The notes beneath the pieces are model-generated. The model did no database searches and was not told the DNA's origin. It was given only the letters and a program-made list of their open reading frames with translations. A stretch of 64,000 nt of DNA from Circinella umbellata (lineage: Eukaryota; Mucoromycota; Mucoromycetes; Mucorales; Lichtheimiaceae), in assembly GCA_025093555.1 (NCBI GenBank), contig JAIWNF010000001.1, positions 558,001 through 622,000 of the forward strand, read 5' to 3'. The translations under genes and the position numbers were made by a program. Below, piece by piece: positions 50,159-62,055 of this stretch; position 1 is the first letter of the stretch, and the number at the start of each line of letters is the position of its first letter.

Positions 50159-51635
50159 AACTAACTATCAACAAATAATTCATCAAGTCAAAAATACCAT
50201 ACAAGTATACATTTCCATCAATCATCTCTTATTTCAAATGTAAAATAATCACTAATCCAATTCGTATAGTTCTACACATACACAAATGCACAAATTCTTA
50301 TTTTTCTTGTTTTTTAATACATATCAACATACACACGCGTTTATTACTCTTGAGCAACCAAACAACAAAAATTATTATTCTATATTCATCATTCACACCC
50401 GTTTTTTTCTTTTTTCTTTTTATTATCTCTCACTTCTATTTGTAAACTTCATATATTTTTTTTTACTCGCTCTTGTTAATATTAATTTCTTGTAGCAATA
50501 CGGATATATTACGGTATAAAAATAATCCTCCCACGGAATATTAACATACATGAATTGATATTTAGTATAAACGAGTGCTTACTAAGGCCGATAAGAAATC
50601 ATGCAAGGATTTGTATTTTACCCATATTCTTCTAGATTAAGTATTATTTAGCAACTAGAGACAGTGAAAATAGGCTGTAAACAATTATGAATTTTTTTAT
50701 CAAGCAGCTGGGTATAAAATATTAAAATTGTTGAGTGCAGTTATAGCTGGTGTTATGTCTTCAACATCAGTGGTCTTCTTTGCTACTGCGTAAATTTGAT
50801 TTCTTTTATGGTGCTACAGATAAGGCATAATAATTAGTGGCACAATGGTGGTAAAAACATAATGACTACACAACATCTCTATGTCGTCCTATTCATTATC
50901 ATGATGATAATAAATAAGAAGCATTGAACGTTTATTATAAAATACCCTTTTCCATTATTACGAATAATCTTAGTTTTCTATAAGCCAAAAAACGTTTTTT
51001 TTTATTACGTATTTGTTTATCTAATACCAAATGACTGATATTTCAAGATACAAGATAAAATATGCTGTGCATGATAAATATTTAAATAAAAATAATTACT
51101 ACATATGCTATGATAAAAGTTTTGCTGATAAATTATGCTTTGAGAAAGGTCCTTGTGACATCTACTTGTTTATTTTGCTTTTAATATACTTGCGCAGGCC
51201 TACGTACAAAATATCTTACTATATACTATATATATTAATTTCAAGTGTACTATGAAAAAGTGACGTCAATGTTCAAATTATTTCTTCTACGCACCTTACC
51301 ATGTGTATAAACATGATTACAATGTAGCTCCCTTGAATTCATGCGTTTATTATTTTTTTTTTTGTAATAGTGACGATTATTATTGCTATTACTTGTTTCA
51401 ATCCAGTTCCCTTGAATTAATGCGGTTTATCATATTTTCTCCCACCCACTTTTTTATTTTTGTAATAATGACGATTACTATTGGTACAGTACCGTTTCAT
51501 TACGTATTTCTTATGTAACCCAAGAAAAAGGTATAAAAGAAACTATTATTTTATTACTTTTTCTTTGATTATTTTTCTTACTTTTTTTACATAAATAAAA
51601 ATAATGTACATGACATCCATCAAATAATATATATA
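50159..51635. other. Downstream flank of copy C; degenerate tandem duplication
   Basis: The first 50 or so bases match the flank after copy D. At about 51326-51495 two degenerate units of about 90 bases repeat CCCTTGAATT(C/A)ATGCG...TTTTTGTAAT(A/G)(G/A)TGACGATTA. The frame at 51031-51255 is not protein-like enough to call. No gene seen. Confidence 0.45.
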
Positions 51636-51809
51636 CAGTCGAACCCCGTTTTTTGCACTCCCGGTTTTTGCACACCCCCACTTTTTGCACGCCTCTCAGC
51701 CTAAATCCCACTATAATTTTACTATGTTTTCGACCCACTTTTTGCACACCCCCGGTTTTTGCACTACTTTCAAGCCAAATCCACCTGTGCAAAAAACGGG
51801 GTTCAACTG
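51636..51809. mobile_element. 174-bp MITE with pogo/mariner-like ends, flanked by TA
   Basis: The left end reads CAGTCGAACCCCGTTTTTTG and the right end CAAAAAACGGGGTTCAACTG; these are inverted repeats with one mismatch (about 24 bases). TA flanks both sides (51634-51635 and 51810-51811). Inside are repeats of TTTTTGCAC(A/G)CCCCC. CAGT termini and TA target sites indicate a Tc1/mariner/pogo superfamily transposase as mobiliser. Its ends differ from those of the MITE at 13425. Confidence 0.85.
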
Positions 51810-51834
51810 TACCGCTCGGTCTTTTATTTTAAAT

Positions 51835-53104
51835 GTGTATCATTGATACATGTTGGCAGACATATTACAGTCCACAACAACTTGAAGAGATTAAAATGAC
51901 AAAGCAAGAAGATGTTTGGCAAATTGTACAGTACTATAAAAGAATTCATAAGAAAAGAAGCCAAAGCATCATTAGAAACAGTTAATGAGGAAGAGTTAAT
52001 TGATATGTTGTTTGAAGAACTTACAAGACCTGGTTTTGTTAATCCCAGACAGAATCATAGAATCAAAAAAACAATGCTTGAGATACTTGATTCATATCGA
52101 TACAGAATATTTGAATGGGTGAAAAAGGAGGGCTCTGAGATGGATTTGGTGACAAGAGTGTAGAGGATGTTGAATAAGGTGTTTGATGGTATGATGATAC
52201 AAACAAAAAGGTAAATTCATTTGGTTATTATATACTATATATTCGCAGTCATTATATAGATTCTTTTATTCATTACAAACTAAATTCCTTCTAAAAACAA
52301 TAAATCAATATCTAGCACCACTGTTAGCAATCACGAGCGTACAAACACTGGGTTAACCGCCATTGAAACAGAGGTTTCTTCCATCAGACCTGATTTGGTG
52401 CTGTTTACGAATGGGGTCGAGTACGGAGTCGCAGAGTGTGGAAATACAGATTGTGATGTAGAAGGCATCAATAAAAAAGAACCCATTGAAGGCAACCTGG
52501 ATTGTCCCAAGATAATGAAGAGTATGCTCCATCATGCTTCTTCTAAATGTGCATAACGACAAAGAAATAATGCGCGCATTGAGAATTATTTGCTATTACA
52601 ACTTTGGTAAGTTATATAGGGTTACATGATATATTATCATTTTACTCTTCTCGCATTTCGCTGTATTTTTTTATTGATTTTCTAAACATCTTTCTTTGGA
52701 TTATAGATTTTCGAATGCACGTATCAATCATGGATAATTCTGCAGGATATACATGCAGGATACACCCAACACCAAACTATGTGATATACGCTGTACTTTC
52801 AATATTGTCATCTTATGGACTGATTCCTGTCCTACAACTTACACCCAAATCGAAGGTAAATACATATTTTATACATATACTTTATTTTTTTGTGCATTTT
52901 TTTTAATGTATAATCTGACGCCATCTATTCGTTTTATTGTTATAGCTGACAGTTAAAAAAATCTATGGAGCTGATTAATAACTACATGGTTACAAAAAAT
53001 GAGGGAGAAGAACCAGACGTCCAGTTCAATTCAAAAATAAATGAATGGATAAAAACGGAGTAACTTTGATGCTTCCGCAACTTCACCGAACATTTTCAAA
53101 ACAG
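51835..53104 (+). pseudogene. Paralogous family copy D, 5'-truncated and decayed
   Basis: Starts within the exon 6 region (equivalent to ACATGTTGGGAGACATGTTTCAGTCC of copy C) about 25 bases after the MITE. About 30 bases (LATYGDDC in copy C) are deleted near 51910. TAG stops the helical region at 52163, and a frameshift occurs near 52553. The PD-(D/E)XK-like block is present but reads GVEYGVAECGN, losing the lysine. Exons 8 and 9 are recognisable (about 52707-52855 and 52946-53060) with a frameshift in the last. Confidence 0.7.
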
Positions 53105-53400
53105 TAAAAACCAACCATGGCCAGCCCTGACAATCTTTACAAAAAAATTTCAACAAATAATTCACCAAGCCAAAGATACATTTGAATTTATGGCAGTGGT
53201 CGAGCAGGATTGGAGAATATCCTCACAATTGACCAGATTCTATCGAATATTACTTACTATACGGAGTTTTCTTTCCACTACTCCTTGCAGTAATTTGCGG
53301 TGGGTTGCAGTACTGTCTCTTTATTTTTTGCTGTATTATTCTTGCGGTAGTTTACATATACGGTTTGGTTTGCGACACAGAGGAAAAAAGTAATTTCTAT

Positions 53401-53836
53401 CAACTGTGGATGATCCACGTTGGGAGACATGTTTCAGTCCACAACAACTTGAAGAGATTAAAATGACAAAGCAAGAACCGTTGGCTACATATGGTGACGA
53501 TTGCAAGAAGATGTTTGGCAAATTGCACAGTACTATCAACGAATTCATAAGAAAAGAAGCCGAAGCATCATCAGAAACAGTTAATGAGAAAAAGCTAATT
53601 GATATGTTGTTTGAAGAAGTCACGAGACCTGGATTTATTAACCCTGGACAGAATTATGATTTATATTGGATCCAAAAAACAATGCTTGAGATACTTATTC
53701 TTATCGATACAGAATATCTGAATGGGTAAAAAAGGAGGGCTCGGAGAGGGATTTAGTGACAAGAGTATGGATGATCTTGGATAAGGTGTTTGATGATATG
53801 ATGATACAGACAAGGAGGTAATCTCATTTTAATATT

Positions 53837-53868
<32 letters not shown>

Positions 53869-54545
53869 TATCCAGTCAGTATACAACTTATTTTATTCAT
53901 TACAAACAACTATTGATTTACTTCTAGAGATAAGAAGTCAATAGCCACCACTATTGTTGATAACCAGGAGCGTGCGATCACTGGATTAACCGGCGTCAGA
54001 GCAAAAATCTGTTCGATCAGACCGGATTTGGTGTTGTTTAAAAATGGTGTCGAATACGGGGTTGCAGAATGTGGAAAGACGGATGATGATGCTGAAGGTA
54101 TTAATAAAAAGGAAATCGTTGAGACAAACTTACACTGCCCCAAAATAATGAAGAGCATGTTTCACCATGCTTCCTCCAGATGTGATAATGACAAAGACAT
54201 AATGCGGGCATTAAGAGTTATTTGTTACTGTAATTTTGGTAAGTCATTCAGGTTTACATGGTGTACTATCATTTACACTTTTCGCATTTATTGATCTTTT
54301 AAATATCTTTCTTTGGATTATAGATTTTCCCGATGTGCGTATTAATCAAGTATAATCCTGCAGGATATGCCTGTAGGATACACTCAACAAAATGTCCACT
54401 GCGTCTACAATGCTATCATGTAGTATTTTTTCCATTTTACAATGAACGCTTGGATTGTTCAAAAATGAAATCGACGAAAATTTCGTCGATTTCATTTTTG
54501 AACCCCGCTTTTCTTTTTTACAAATCTACGAAGTTTTCAAAAATC
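53401..54545 (+). pseudogene. Paralogous family copy E, recent near-identical partial copy of C
   Basis: From 53401 to about 54281 it is almost identical to copy C 48786-49664, introns and the intronic (TTA)n(TA)n microsatellite included. It lacks exons 1-5. Two bases are missing at about 53696 (ACTTATTC against ACTTGATTC), giving a frameshift. The block with GVEYGVAECGK is intact in the next exon (53929-54239). After 54281 similarity drops, exon 8 is altered (TTTTCCCGATG), and the copy ends before a perfect hairpin and copy F. Confidence 0.75.
54458..54502. repeat. Perfect 22-bp-arm hairpin at the E/F junction
   Basis: TTCAAAAATGAAATCGACGAAA at 54458-54479 and its exact complement at 54481-54502 flank one central base. 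It lies inside the last altered exon of copy E, just before copy F begins. Perfect arms suggest a recent foldback event during array rearrangement. Confidence 0.8.
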
Positions 54546-54599
54546 AAAAGGTAAATACCAATACTTACTTTATTTTTTTCGTGCTCTTCTTTTTTTTGT

Positions 54600-55790
54600 G
54601 AGTTATTTATTTTGGAGAGAAATACTTTTTACATAACATGCTAAACTGTCCCCCTTTTTTTTTTTTAAAGAAAAAAGGAAAGTCATCCATGGCTATCTAA
54701 ATAGCCATGACAGACCTCGTGTTTCGGGCTTTGCTAATGAACACATAGACTTTATTATTAATAACACCCCAGATGGTGAATCGACCGAGAAATTCTGGCC
54801 AAAAATTATTAATAAAGAAGCTATAAATCTGAACAAAGAATTGGTAAGTACTTTTTTTTTGAGACATATTTATCCCATATAATCATACAACGTACTAAAT
54901 CAGTTCAAACATATTATATCAAAAATAGAGTCAGTTGGAAGGCACTGCTGGGTAAGTTTTTCTTATTACACGCCTTATCTATTTTTCTTTATTACAGTCT
55001 CTATTTATATATTATTAGATATATATAAAAGCTACAACCACTAATACTACTGCTATTATCACAGCTAATAAGAATGACACCGTTAGCGATAACGATTATG
55101 GTTCTGACATGAACAATAACAACGAAAATAATACAAGCATTACTGCTATGACTTCCTCTCATACTGCTGATAATAGTCATTCCTCTTTATCTTCTTTGGG
55201 AAAACGCTCCAGATCTTCTGTAAGCTCGCAAAAAGACGTAATGTTTAATCTTTTTTAATAATTTTCTAATATGTTTTCATGTTTTTTTTAGAGTTCCAAA
55301 AGCGATTCCTGTCCGTTGACAGAAGATATGAAAAATAATTTTGAAGAAACTTTTAATAATCTAATAGATGAAAACAAGTGGTGTTTGAAGGATGAGTGTC
55401 AAAATTGAGGACACTATGTATAGATATGGAACAAGCTGTGATTACGAGCAGTGAGTATATACATTGTTTTTCATTACTAAAACTATACTTATAATATTTT
55501 TTTTTTGATTAAACCGATTCTATATAGTGCTCCTCATTCTTTTATTCTAACTGTGGATGATCCATGTTGGGAGACAAGTTTCAGTTCACAGCAACTTGAA
55601 GAGATTAAAATGACAAAGCAAGAACCGTTGGGTACATATGGTGACGATTGCAAGAAGATGTTTGGTAAAATGTACAGTACTATCAAATAATTCAAAAGAA
55701 AAGAAGCCAAAGCAGCATCAGAAACAGTTAATGAGGAAGAATTGCTTGATATGTTGTTCGAAGAACTTACAAGACCTGGTTTTAGATATA
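54600..55790 (+). pseudogene. Paralogous family copy F, 3'-truncated
   Basis: Begins in intron 1 (ACATAACATGCTAAACTGTC; exon 1 is missing). Exon 2 at 54696-54843 reads HGYLNSHDRPRVSGFANEHI and ends with a GTAAGT donor. The Ser/Asn/Thr linker (55020-55220) and exon 5 (from 55292) are present, exon 5 with a one-base insertion at about 55395. Its end SCDYEQ fits the phase of exon 6 better than copy C does. Exon 6 runs to about 55787 (LTRPGF), with an early stop at 55690, then breaks off into unrelated sequence. Confidence 0.7.
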
Positions 55791-56501
55791 CACGTAAAAA
55801 AGCAAAATGGGGTAGAACTTATAATAAAACAAGAGTAGTAGCTACTATACGTACATATATTTAAGATAGAAATAGTTTTATTTTATTACTTCTTTAAAAG
55901 AAGCATAGTCCCATTAAAATTTGATATATTAATACGTATACAATTTATTTATATTTTGAATGATATGTTTGGTATAATAATCTATAAGTAATTCAAATAC
56001 TCTTTCCAGTGAAAAAACAAATAGCAATGATGTTGTTTCATCTTTTTCTCTATTTACAACCACTTGAACTTTTTTTTATTATCTGTAAAGAAAAAAGATC
56101 ATCCACACTCTAATTTTAATATACTCATAATATATAATTGGAGTTCTTCTTCAAGATAAACAATGCCTATCATATGATAATGCGTATTGTGACTATTAGC
56201 AAATAATCACTTTTTTTTTCTTTTTGAGAAAAAGATATTAATTAAGTGTATCAATCCATTTCATAAGGTGATAAATTACTTTATAATATGTATACTGCAT
56301 ACGTCAATTATTATCTTTACTCATTCACCTTTATAGTGGGACTAAAAATTAATGGAGAAAAAAGAGTAGGATGGTCGTGTTTTTTTGCGGAGTATTAATT
56401 AAAGAAAACCCACACCAAAAACTTCGTTTTTTTTTTCACCTTTATTAACTCTCTTTTTTTTTTTCCTTCTTGATCCTCAACGAAACCCTTTTTTTTTTAT
56501 A
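55791..56501. other. Intergenic; promoter side of the importin alpha gene
   Basis: AT-rich. From about 56430 to the start codon the sequence is T-rich, as before other genes here. No gene seen. Confidence 0.45.
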
Positions 56502-58612
56502 ATGGATTCTACTTCAGAAGGTCGTCGTGGTGCTTTTAAAGCACGTGGCCATTTTAAACCAGAAGAAGTAAGACGTCGTCGTGAAACAGCTCAAGTAGAA
56601 ATTCGTAAACAAAAAAAAGAAGAAAATCTTGCCAAACGTCGTAATTTGAAAGTAGAAAACCTTGAAGCTGATTCTGACGACGATGTAGATTTTGGTGATT
56701 TGGATGCTAATGTAAGTTATATATATATATATAATATGATAAGTGAGACGAAAGGGAAAAAGAAGAGAGAAAAAAAGAAGAAGAAGAGAGAGAGAGAATA
56801 TATACGTGTGTGTGTGAACATTTGAATCTATGTAATATACATATATACATTGTTAAAAAAGAAAAGCCAATTGACAAGTCACCCAATTTATATATTAGCT
56901 TGGTCAAATTTTACCTGCACTTGTACAAGGTGTTTATTCAGCCAATGTAGAAGAACAATTAGAAGCAACACAACAATTTCGAAAACTTTTATCTCGAGAA
57001 AAAAACCCTCCTATTGAACAAGTCATTGCTTGTAATGTTGTTCCTCGATTTGTAGAGTTTCTTCAATCAGAACATACAGTATTGCAGGTAAAAATATATA
57101 CATAGGAAGGATAGAGAATTTCAATATATACTTATACTCCATTGTATTTTAATATATAATAGTTTGAAGCAGCTTGGGCTTTAACTAATATTGCATCTGG
57201 ATCATCTCAACAAACTCAAATTGTTATTCAAGCAGGTGCTGTTTATTATTTTATTCAATTATTATCAAGCCCTGTTCAAGATGTCAGAGAACAAGTAAGG
57301 ATTATTTTATTTTTTTGGGAGGGAGAGGGTTTTGGGAAAAAATAAAGTGTGGCGCATATATGAATGGATTTTTGTATGTGGGAGTAAAAATTTAATTCTT
57401 TTTTAATTAGGCTGTTTGGGCTTTGGGTAATATTGCAGGTGATAGTACTGGTTGTAGAGACTATGTATTAGAACAAAATGCATTACCTGCATTAATGAGT
57501 ATCTTTACAGAAGAAAATAAAATTTCAATGCTTCGTAATGCAACTTGGACATTATCTAATTTTTGTCGTGGCAAGAATCCTCAACCCGATTGGAATTTGG
57601 TAAAGATCTTGTTTTGTTTCATTTATATATATATATATATATACAAGAAGACTCATTTATAATATTAAAACATAAAATATAGATTTCACCAGCATTAGAA
57701 GTTTTATCAAAATTGATTCATACAACAGATGAAGAAGTTCTTATTGATACATGTTGGGCTATTTCTTATTTATCGGATGGTCCTAATCATCGAATTCAAG
57801 CTGTTGTAGAATCAGGTGTTTGTCCACGTCTTGTTGAACTTTTAGGTCATTCACAAACCTCTGTTCAAACACCTGCTTTACGATCCGTGGGTAATATTGT
57901 TACTGGAGATGATCATCAAACGCAAGCCATTATTGAATGTGGTGCTATTCATGCACTAATGCAATTATTGGGCAGTCCAAAAGAACCTATTCGTAAAGAA
58001 ACGTGTTGGACTATTTCAAACATTACAGCTGGTAACACCAATCAAATTCAAGCCGTCATTAATGGTGGTTTAATTCCTCCTTTGATACAAATTTTATCGT
58101 TGGGTGATAATAAGACTCGAAAAGAAGCATGTTGGGCTATTTGTAACGCAACTTCTGGAGGACTTCAAGAATTAGCTCAAATCAAATATATGGTATCCGC
58201 TGGATGTATTCGTCCTTTATGTGATATTCTTACTGCTTTGGATAATAAGATTACACTTGTAGCATTGGATGGATTGGAAAATATTTTACGTGCTGGTGAA
58301 TATGAAAGAATGCATTCAGATGACGGATTAAATCCGTATGCATTAATGATTGAAGAATGTGGTGGTGTGGATCATATTCATGCATTACAATCACATGATA
58401 ATGAAGAGATTTATAAAAAATCATTCAATATTATCGACAAGTTCTTTAGTGATGATGATGAGGACGAAGATCCAAATGTTCTTGGTGATGCTATGGTACC
58501 CGAAATGGATGGTAATCAATTTGCTTTTCAACAAGGTGCTCAAATGCCACAAGGCGGTTTCCAATTTGGTAATGTACCTGATCAACAACAACAACAACCA
58601 CCATCATCATAA
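56502..58612 (+). CDS. SRP1: Importin subunit alpha (karyopherin alpha, SRP1 family)
   Basis: Five exons (56502-56711, 56899-57087, 57163-57294, 57411-57599, 57683-58612) give 549 residues, the normal family length. The N-terminal importin-beta-binding domain is basic ([28 protein letters not shown]...KRRN, about residues 12-55). About ten armadillo repeats follow with the conserved NLS-binding W...N arrays ([77 protein letters not shown]). The C terminus has an acidic stretch (DDDEDEDPN) and a Gln/Pro-rich tail. It carries classical NLS cargo into the nucleus with importin beta. Introns are short and clean. This is the most secure call in the window. Confidence 0.97.
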
Positions 58613-59283
58613 TTTTTTTTATTCCCTTTTTCAATTTGCACATCTAGCCAAAATTATTCTTTTTCTTTTCCCCTCCCCACCTTTGTCCCTTTTTCTTTTT
58701 CCCCTCTCTCTCCCCTTCTTCTCTTCTCCCCCTCTTTTTTTCTTGATAATCTCTTATCTCTTATATATAAAAATTCAAGAATAGTTCTTTATTATATATA
58801 TATTTTTCTTCTTCATAAATTACATATATTCCCTCTATATTACTTTTTCCTTACACACACACACACACACACCACAATACTTACATACAAATAAACAATT
58901 GAAACCTATCCCATCTATACATATTATTATTTTTATATATAAATATAAATAATTCTTTCTTATATTCTTCCTTGTGCTATCTTTTTTTTTTCTAATTCAA
59001 CTTTTTTCCAATGTATATTTCTCTCCAGTTATTATTTTTATTATTATTATTATTATTATTAAAAATATACTTTGTATATATATCATATATAAGAAAAATT
59101 AATGCAAGTATGAAAAATATCTATTGTACAAATGAAGTATAAGCAAAAAGAGGGGAAGGTATAGTATAGATATATAGATATGTATGAAAAAAAAAGAGAG
59201 GAGTTAATAGAAGGGAAGAAGAGAGGGGGTGAAGAGAACAAATGTTTATGTAAAGTAATATATATATATAAAGTACAAGAAAA
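58613..59283. other. Convergent 3' flanks of importin alpha and the GATA factor
   Basis: Pyrimidine-rich then AT-rich, with CA, TTA and TA microsatellites. No gene seen. The two genes converge here. Confidence 0.45.
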
Positions 59284-60209
59284 TCAAGTTAATAATGTTA
59301 CTTCTGCTTTGGTAACAATATCTCGTAATGAATCCAATGTCATATCATTTATTCCAACCATGGTTGTTTCTGCTAATGACTTATTATTACATTGTTGTTG
59401 TTGTTGTTGAAACATTTCATTTCGTAAACGCTGTAATCGATTAATTATTGTATCCAATTCAACAATTTTATTTTCCAGATCAATCTTATGAGCATTTGAT
59501 GGGTGTTGTTGCTTGGATACATAATTATCATTCGTTGTTGTCATGCTAGGATCAGTTATCAATGGAGTAGATCGCTTTCTTCTTTTGATCACGGTACGTT
59601 TCATTGCTATTGGTCGATGAAAATTATGCAACTTGTAATACTTGTTTCCCCAAAAGAAAAAAAAAATCATGCAAAATATGAGTCTATTTTTTTGACAGGT
59701 TAAAAAAAAAAAAAAAAAAAAATTGAACTTACCAGACCACAAGCATTGCAAATAATATTATTTTCCGGATCTCTTCTCCAAAGAGGTGAATTACGTGTAC
59801 CACAATTTGTACACTGAAAAGGTTTTTTTTGATGTTGATTATTATTATATGCTGGACAACCATCACAAGAAACTGAACCTCCTGTGCCATTACAATGACC
59901 ATCGCCAGGGCACGTTCCTCCTCCTCTTTTTTTTTCTTTTGTCATTGTCATGTTTGTCATTGAATGGTTTTGTGTATTTGACAATTCATTGTCTTCATTG
60001 TCTTCTTCATTGTATTGTTCTTGTTGTTGTGACATGACAATAACAGGTCTTGGTATATTTCTTGCTTTTAAAAATAAACCACATGCATTACATACAATTT
60101 CACCATGAGGTGTTCTACGCCATAATGGTGTTTTGATTGTACCACAATTACTACATTGTGTTCTGGATACTACTTGACTTTGTTGTTGATTAGGGTCGTC
60201 GTCTTCCAT
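59284..60209 (-). CDS. Iron-responsive GATA factor of the SreA/URBS1/Fep1 type
   Basis: Two exons, 60209-59733 and 59640-59284, joined in phase 0 to 277 residues; the junction falls within the second finger (CNACGL|YYKLHN). Two GATA fingers of form CX2CX17CX2C are present (Cys 19/22/40/43 and 133/136/154/157). Between them a cysteine-rich element [12 protein letters not shown]...CDGC (Cys 100/106/115/118, CX5CX8CX2C) matches the diagnostic iron-sensing segment of fungal siderophore repressors. A C-terminal coiled coil ([19 protein letters not shown]) and a Gln run follow. By family knowledge it represses iron-uptake genes when iron is plentiful. It is shorter than ascomycete SreA. I placed the start at 60209 because the open frame upstream has no earlier ATG; an upstream exon is possible. 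Confidence 0.92.
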
Positions 60210-62055
60210 AACTTTTTTCTTTTTACGCAAACTTAAACAGGGTCCGAGAAGCGAAAAAAAAAAAACCGGGATTGGGAGCGGAGGGCAATAATGGAATAAT
60301 GGGTATTGTGTACTAAAAAAAAATAGGTTACATGTGTCATGTTTTACGAAACGTGTCTTGTGTAACTAAAAAATGGGTTAAAAAAAAAAAGAAAGGGGGA
60401 ATCATTGAATCGGTCGGCCACATCGTCAACTTTAAAAAAGGTCGTTTGATAAATAAAAAAATTGTCTGTGCGTTTTTTTTTTATTGCATCATGATTTTTA
60501 TTTATGTGAAAAACTAATATAATATAATGGAAATATGAGTAGAAGTTTATATCTACTAATAACAGTAATAATGATATATTAATATATTAATTCTTTTATG
60601 AAAATCGTAAAGTTTTAAAGATGACCTTTTTTATTTTTAAGAACACTGGAAATTACAAAAGCTATATATTATTTATAGTAATAAGCCACTGTCTTATTTG
60701 ATTATAAAGGAAGTTTCTAACTAACACAAATAATAAACATTGAGTAGAAACTTTAATATATTTTTCTTCTTCTTGTGATTTTACGTAAATATAAATAAAT
60801 TAATAAGGGCTTTATTATTATTACCTTAAACATTGGGTTGAAAACGTGGTTGTAATATACGTACGTAATAATGTGTCAATTAAAATAAATTTTTATTTAT
60901 TGACTACGCCAATAAACTTTTCTCTCTCTCTCTCTCGTTTCCCTTCCAATGATTTAAATGGGTAATTATTCAAAAGTTTCTATTGGAAAATAAATAAATG
61001 GGTGACTAAAATTCATTTATATAATCAAAAAGATGCGCCTTTCTTTTTGGTAAACTATATATATTTCTTCTATTAAAAAAGCTGCATATTGTTTTCCGGA
61101 TTCATTGGTTCCCCTCCCTCGCTTCCCCCCCCCACGAAAATCGTGGGCGGAAGATGAAAAATATATATTTATAATTTTTATGTGTTAAGAAAAAAAAAAC
61201 GGGTCTGTGTTTTCCTGTTGTTGGTTTTTTTTTTTTTTTTGCTGCGCCTAATTCTTTTACAAAAAGTTATAAATCCAAAGAAGATCTCCGGGGGGAAGAA
61301 GAAGGAGGAGCTGCGGTAAAAAAAGTGATAGATATCTTCATCTTTCTTTTCAACAAGAAATTCATGATTTTCTTCTGCGACGCGCGTATTTTTTTTTATT
61401 ATTAATATTATTATTATTGTAATGTTCTTTAATAAGAAAGAGCCATTCGTCATAGAAAAAAACAAGCCGTGAACCACGTGTTTTTTGTACACCCTAATTT
61501 TTTGGTCCATGTAAAAAAAAAAAATGGGGGAGGTGATTGAAAAAAAAAAAGTCGATTGAGGTATTAAGTGTGGAGAGAGAGAGAGGAGAATGAAAAAAAA
61601 AATGGCACGGACGATTTGTTGGTTGTTGTTATGCTGCGACTCAGCAAGAGTTATCATTACGCAATCCTTATTGGTTTTCTTTAAGGAAACCATACGTCTT
61701 CGGTCATGCGGACGGAATAGAAAAATATAAAAAAAGGGGGCAAAATTTGGGGGGAGGGGTGAGGGGAAAAGAAGAAAAGTGAGGTATTAAGGGATGTTTA
61801 AAAAAAAAAAAAGGGGGAGTGAATGGGGGTGTTACTACTGCACACGCATCAACATTATTACACTCACACGAGTGCGAGAGATTGCTAGAGACAACGAGAG
61901 AGAGAAAGAAAAAAAAAAAAAACGGGCCGATTTTTTTTACTTTGTATGGATTATCCTTTTCAATTAATAATAATAAAAGAAACTGAAATCGAAACCCTTT
62001 TTTATTTTCCCTTTCTTTTTCACTTTTAGTTTTTTTTTTTCTATTCCTTTAATTA
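60210..62055. other. Divergent intergenic region between GATA factor and Whi5-like gene
   Basis: About 1.8 kb, rich in homopolymers with CT and GA microsatellites. An open frame on the - strand (61178-61693, 171 codons) is mostly Phe/Lys from T/A runs and is not supported. From 61960 on the sequence is T-rich ahead of the next start codon. Confidence 0.45.

Noticed and set aside
50286..50495. 69-codon Phe-rich open frame
   Set aside because: T-rich low-complexity sequence downstream of copy C.
58350..58784. 144-codon open frame at the importin alpha 3' end
   Set aside because: Out-of-frame shadow of exon 5 continuing into a pyrimidine tract.
61178..61693. 171-codon open frame on the - strand
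   Set aside because: Long Phe, Lys and Ile runs from homopolymers; no start context, no domain.
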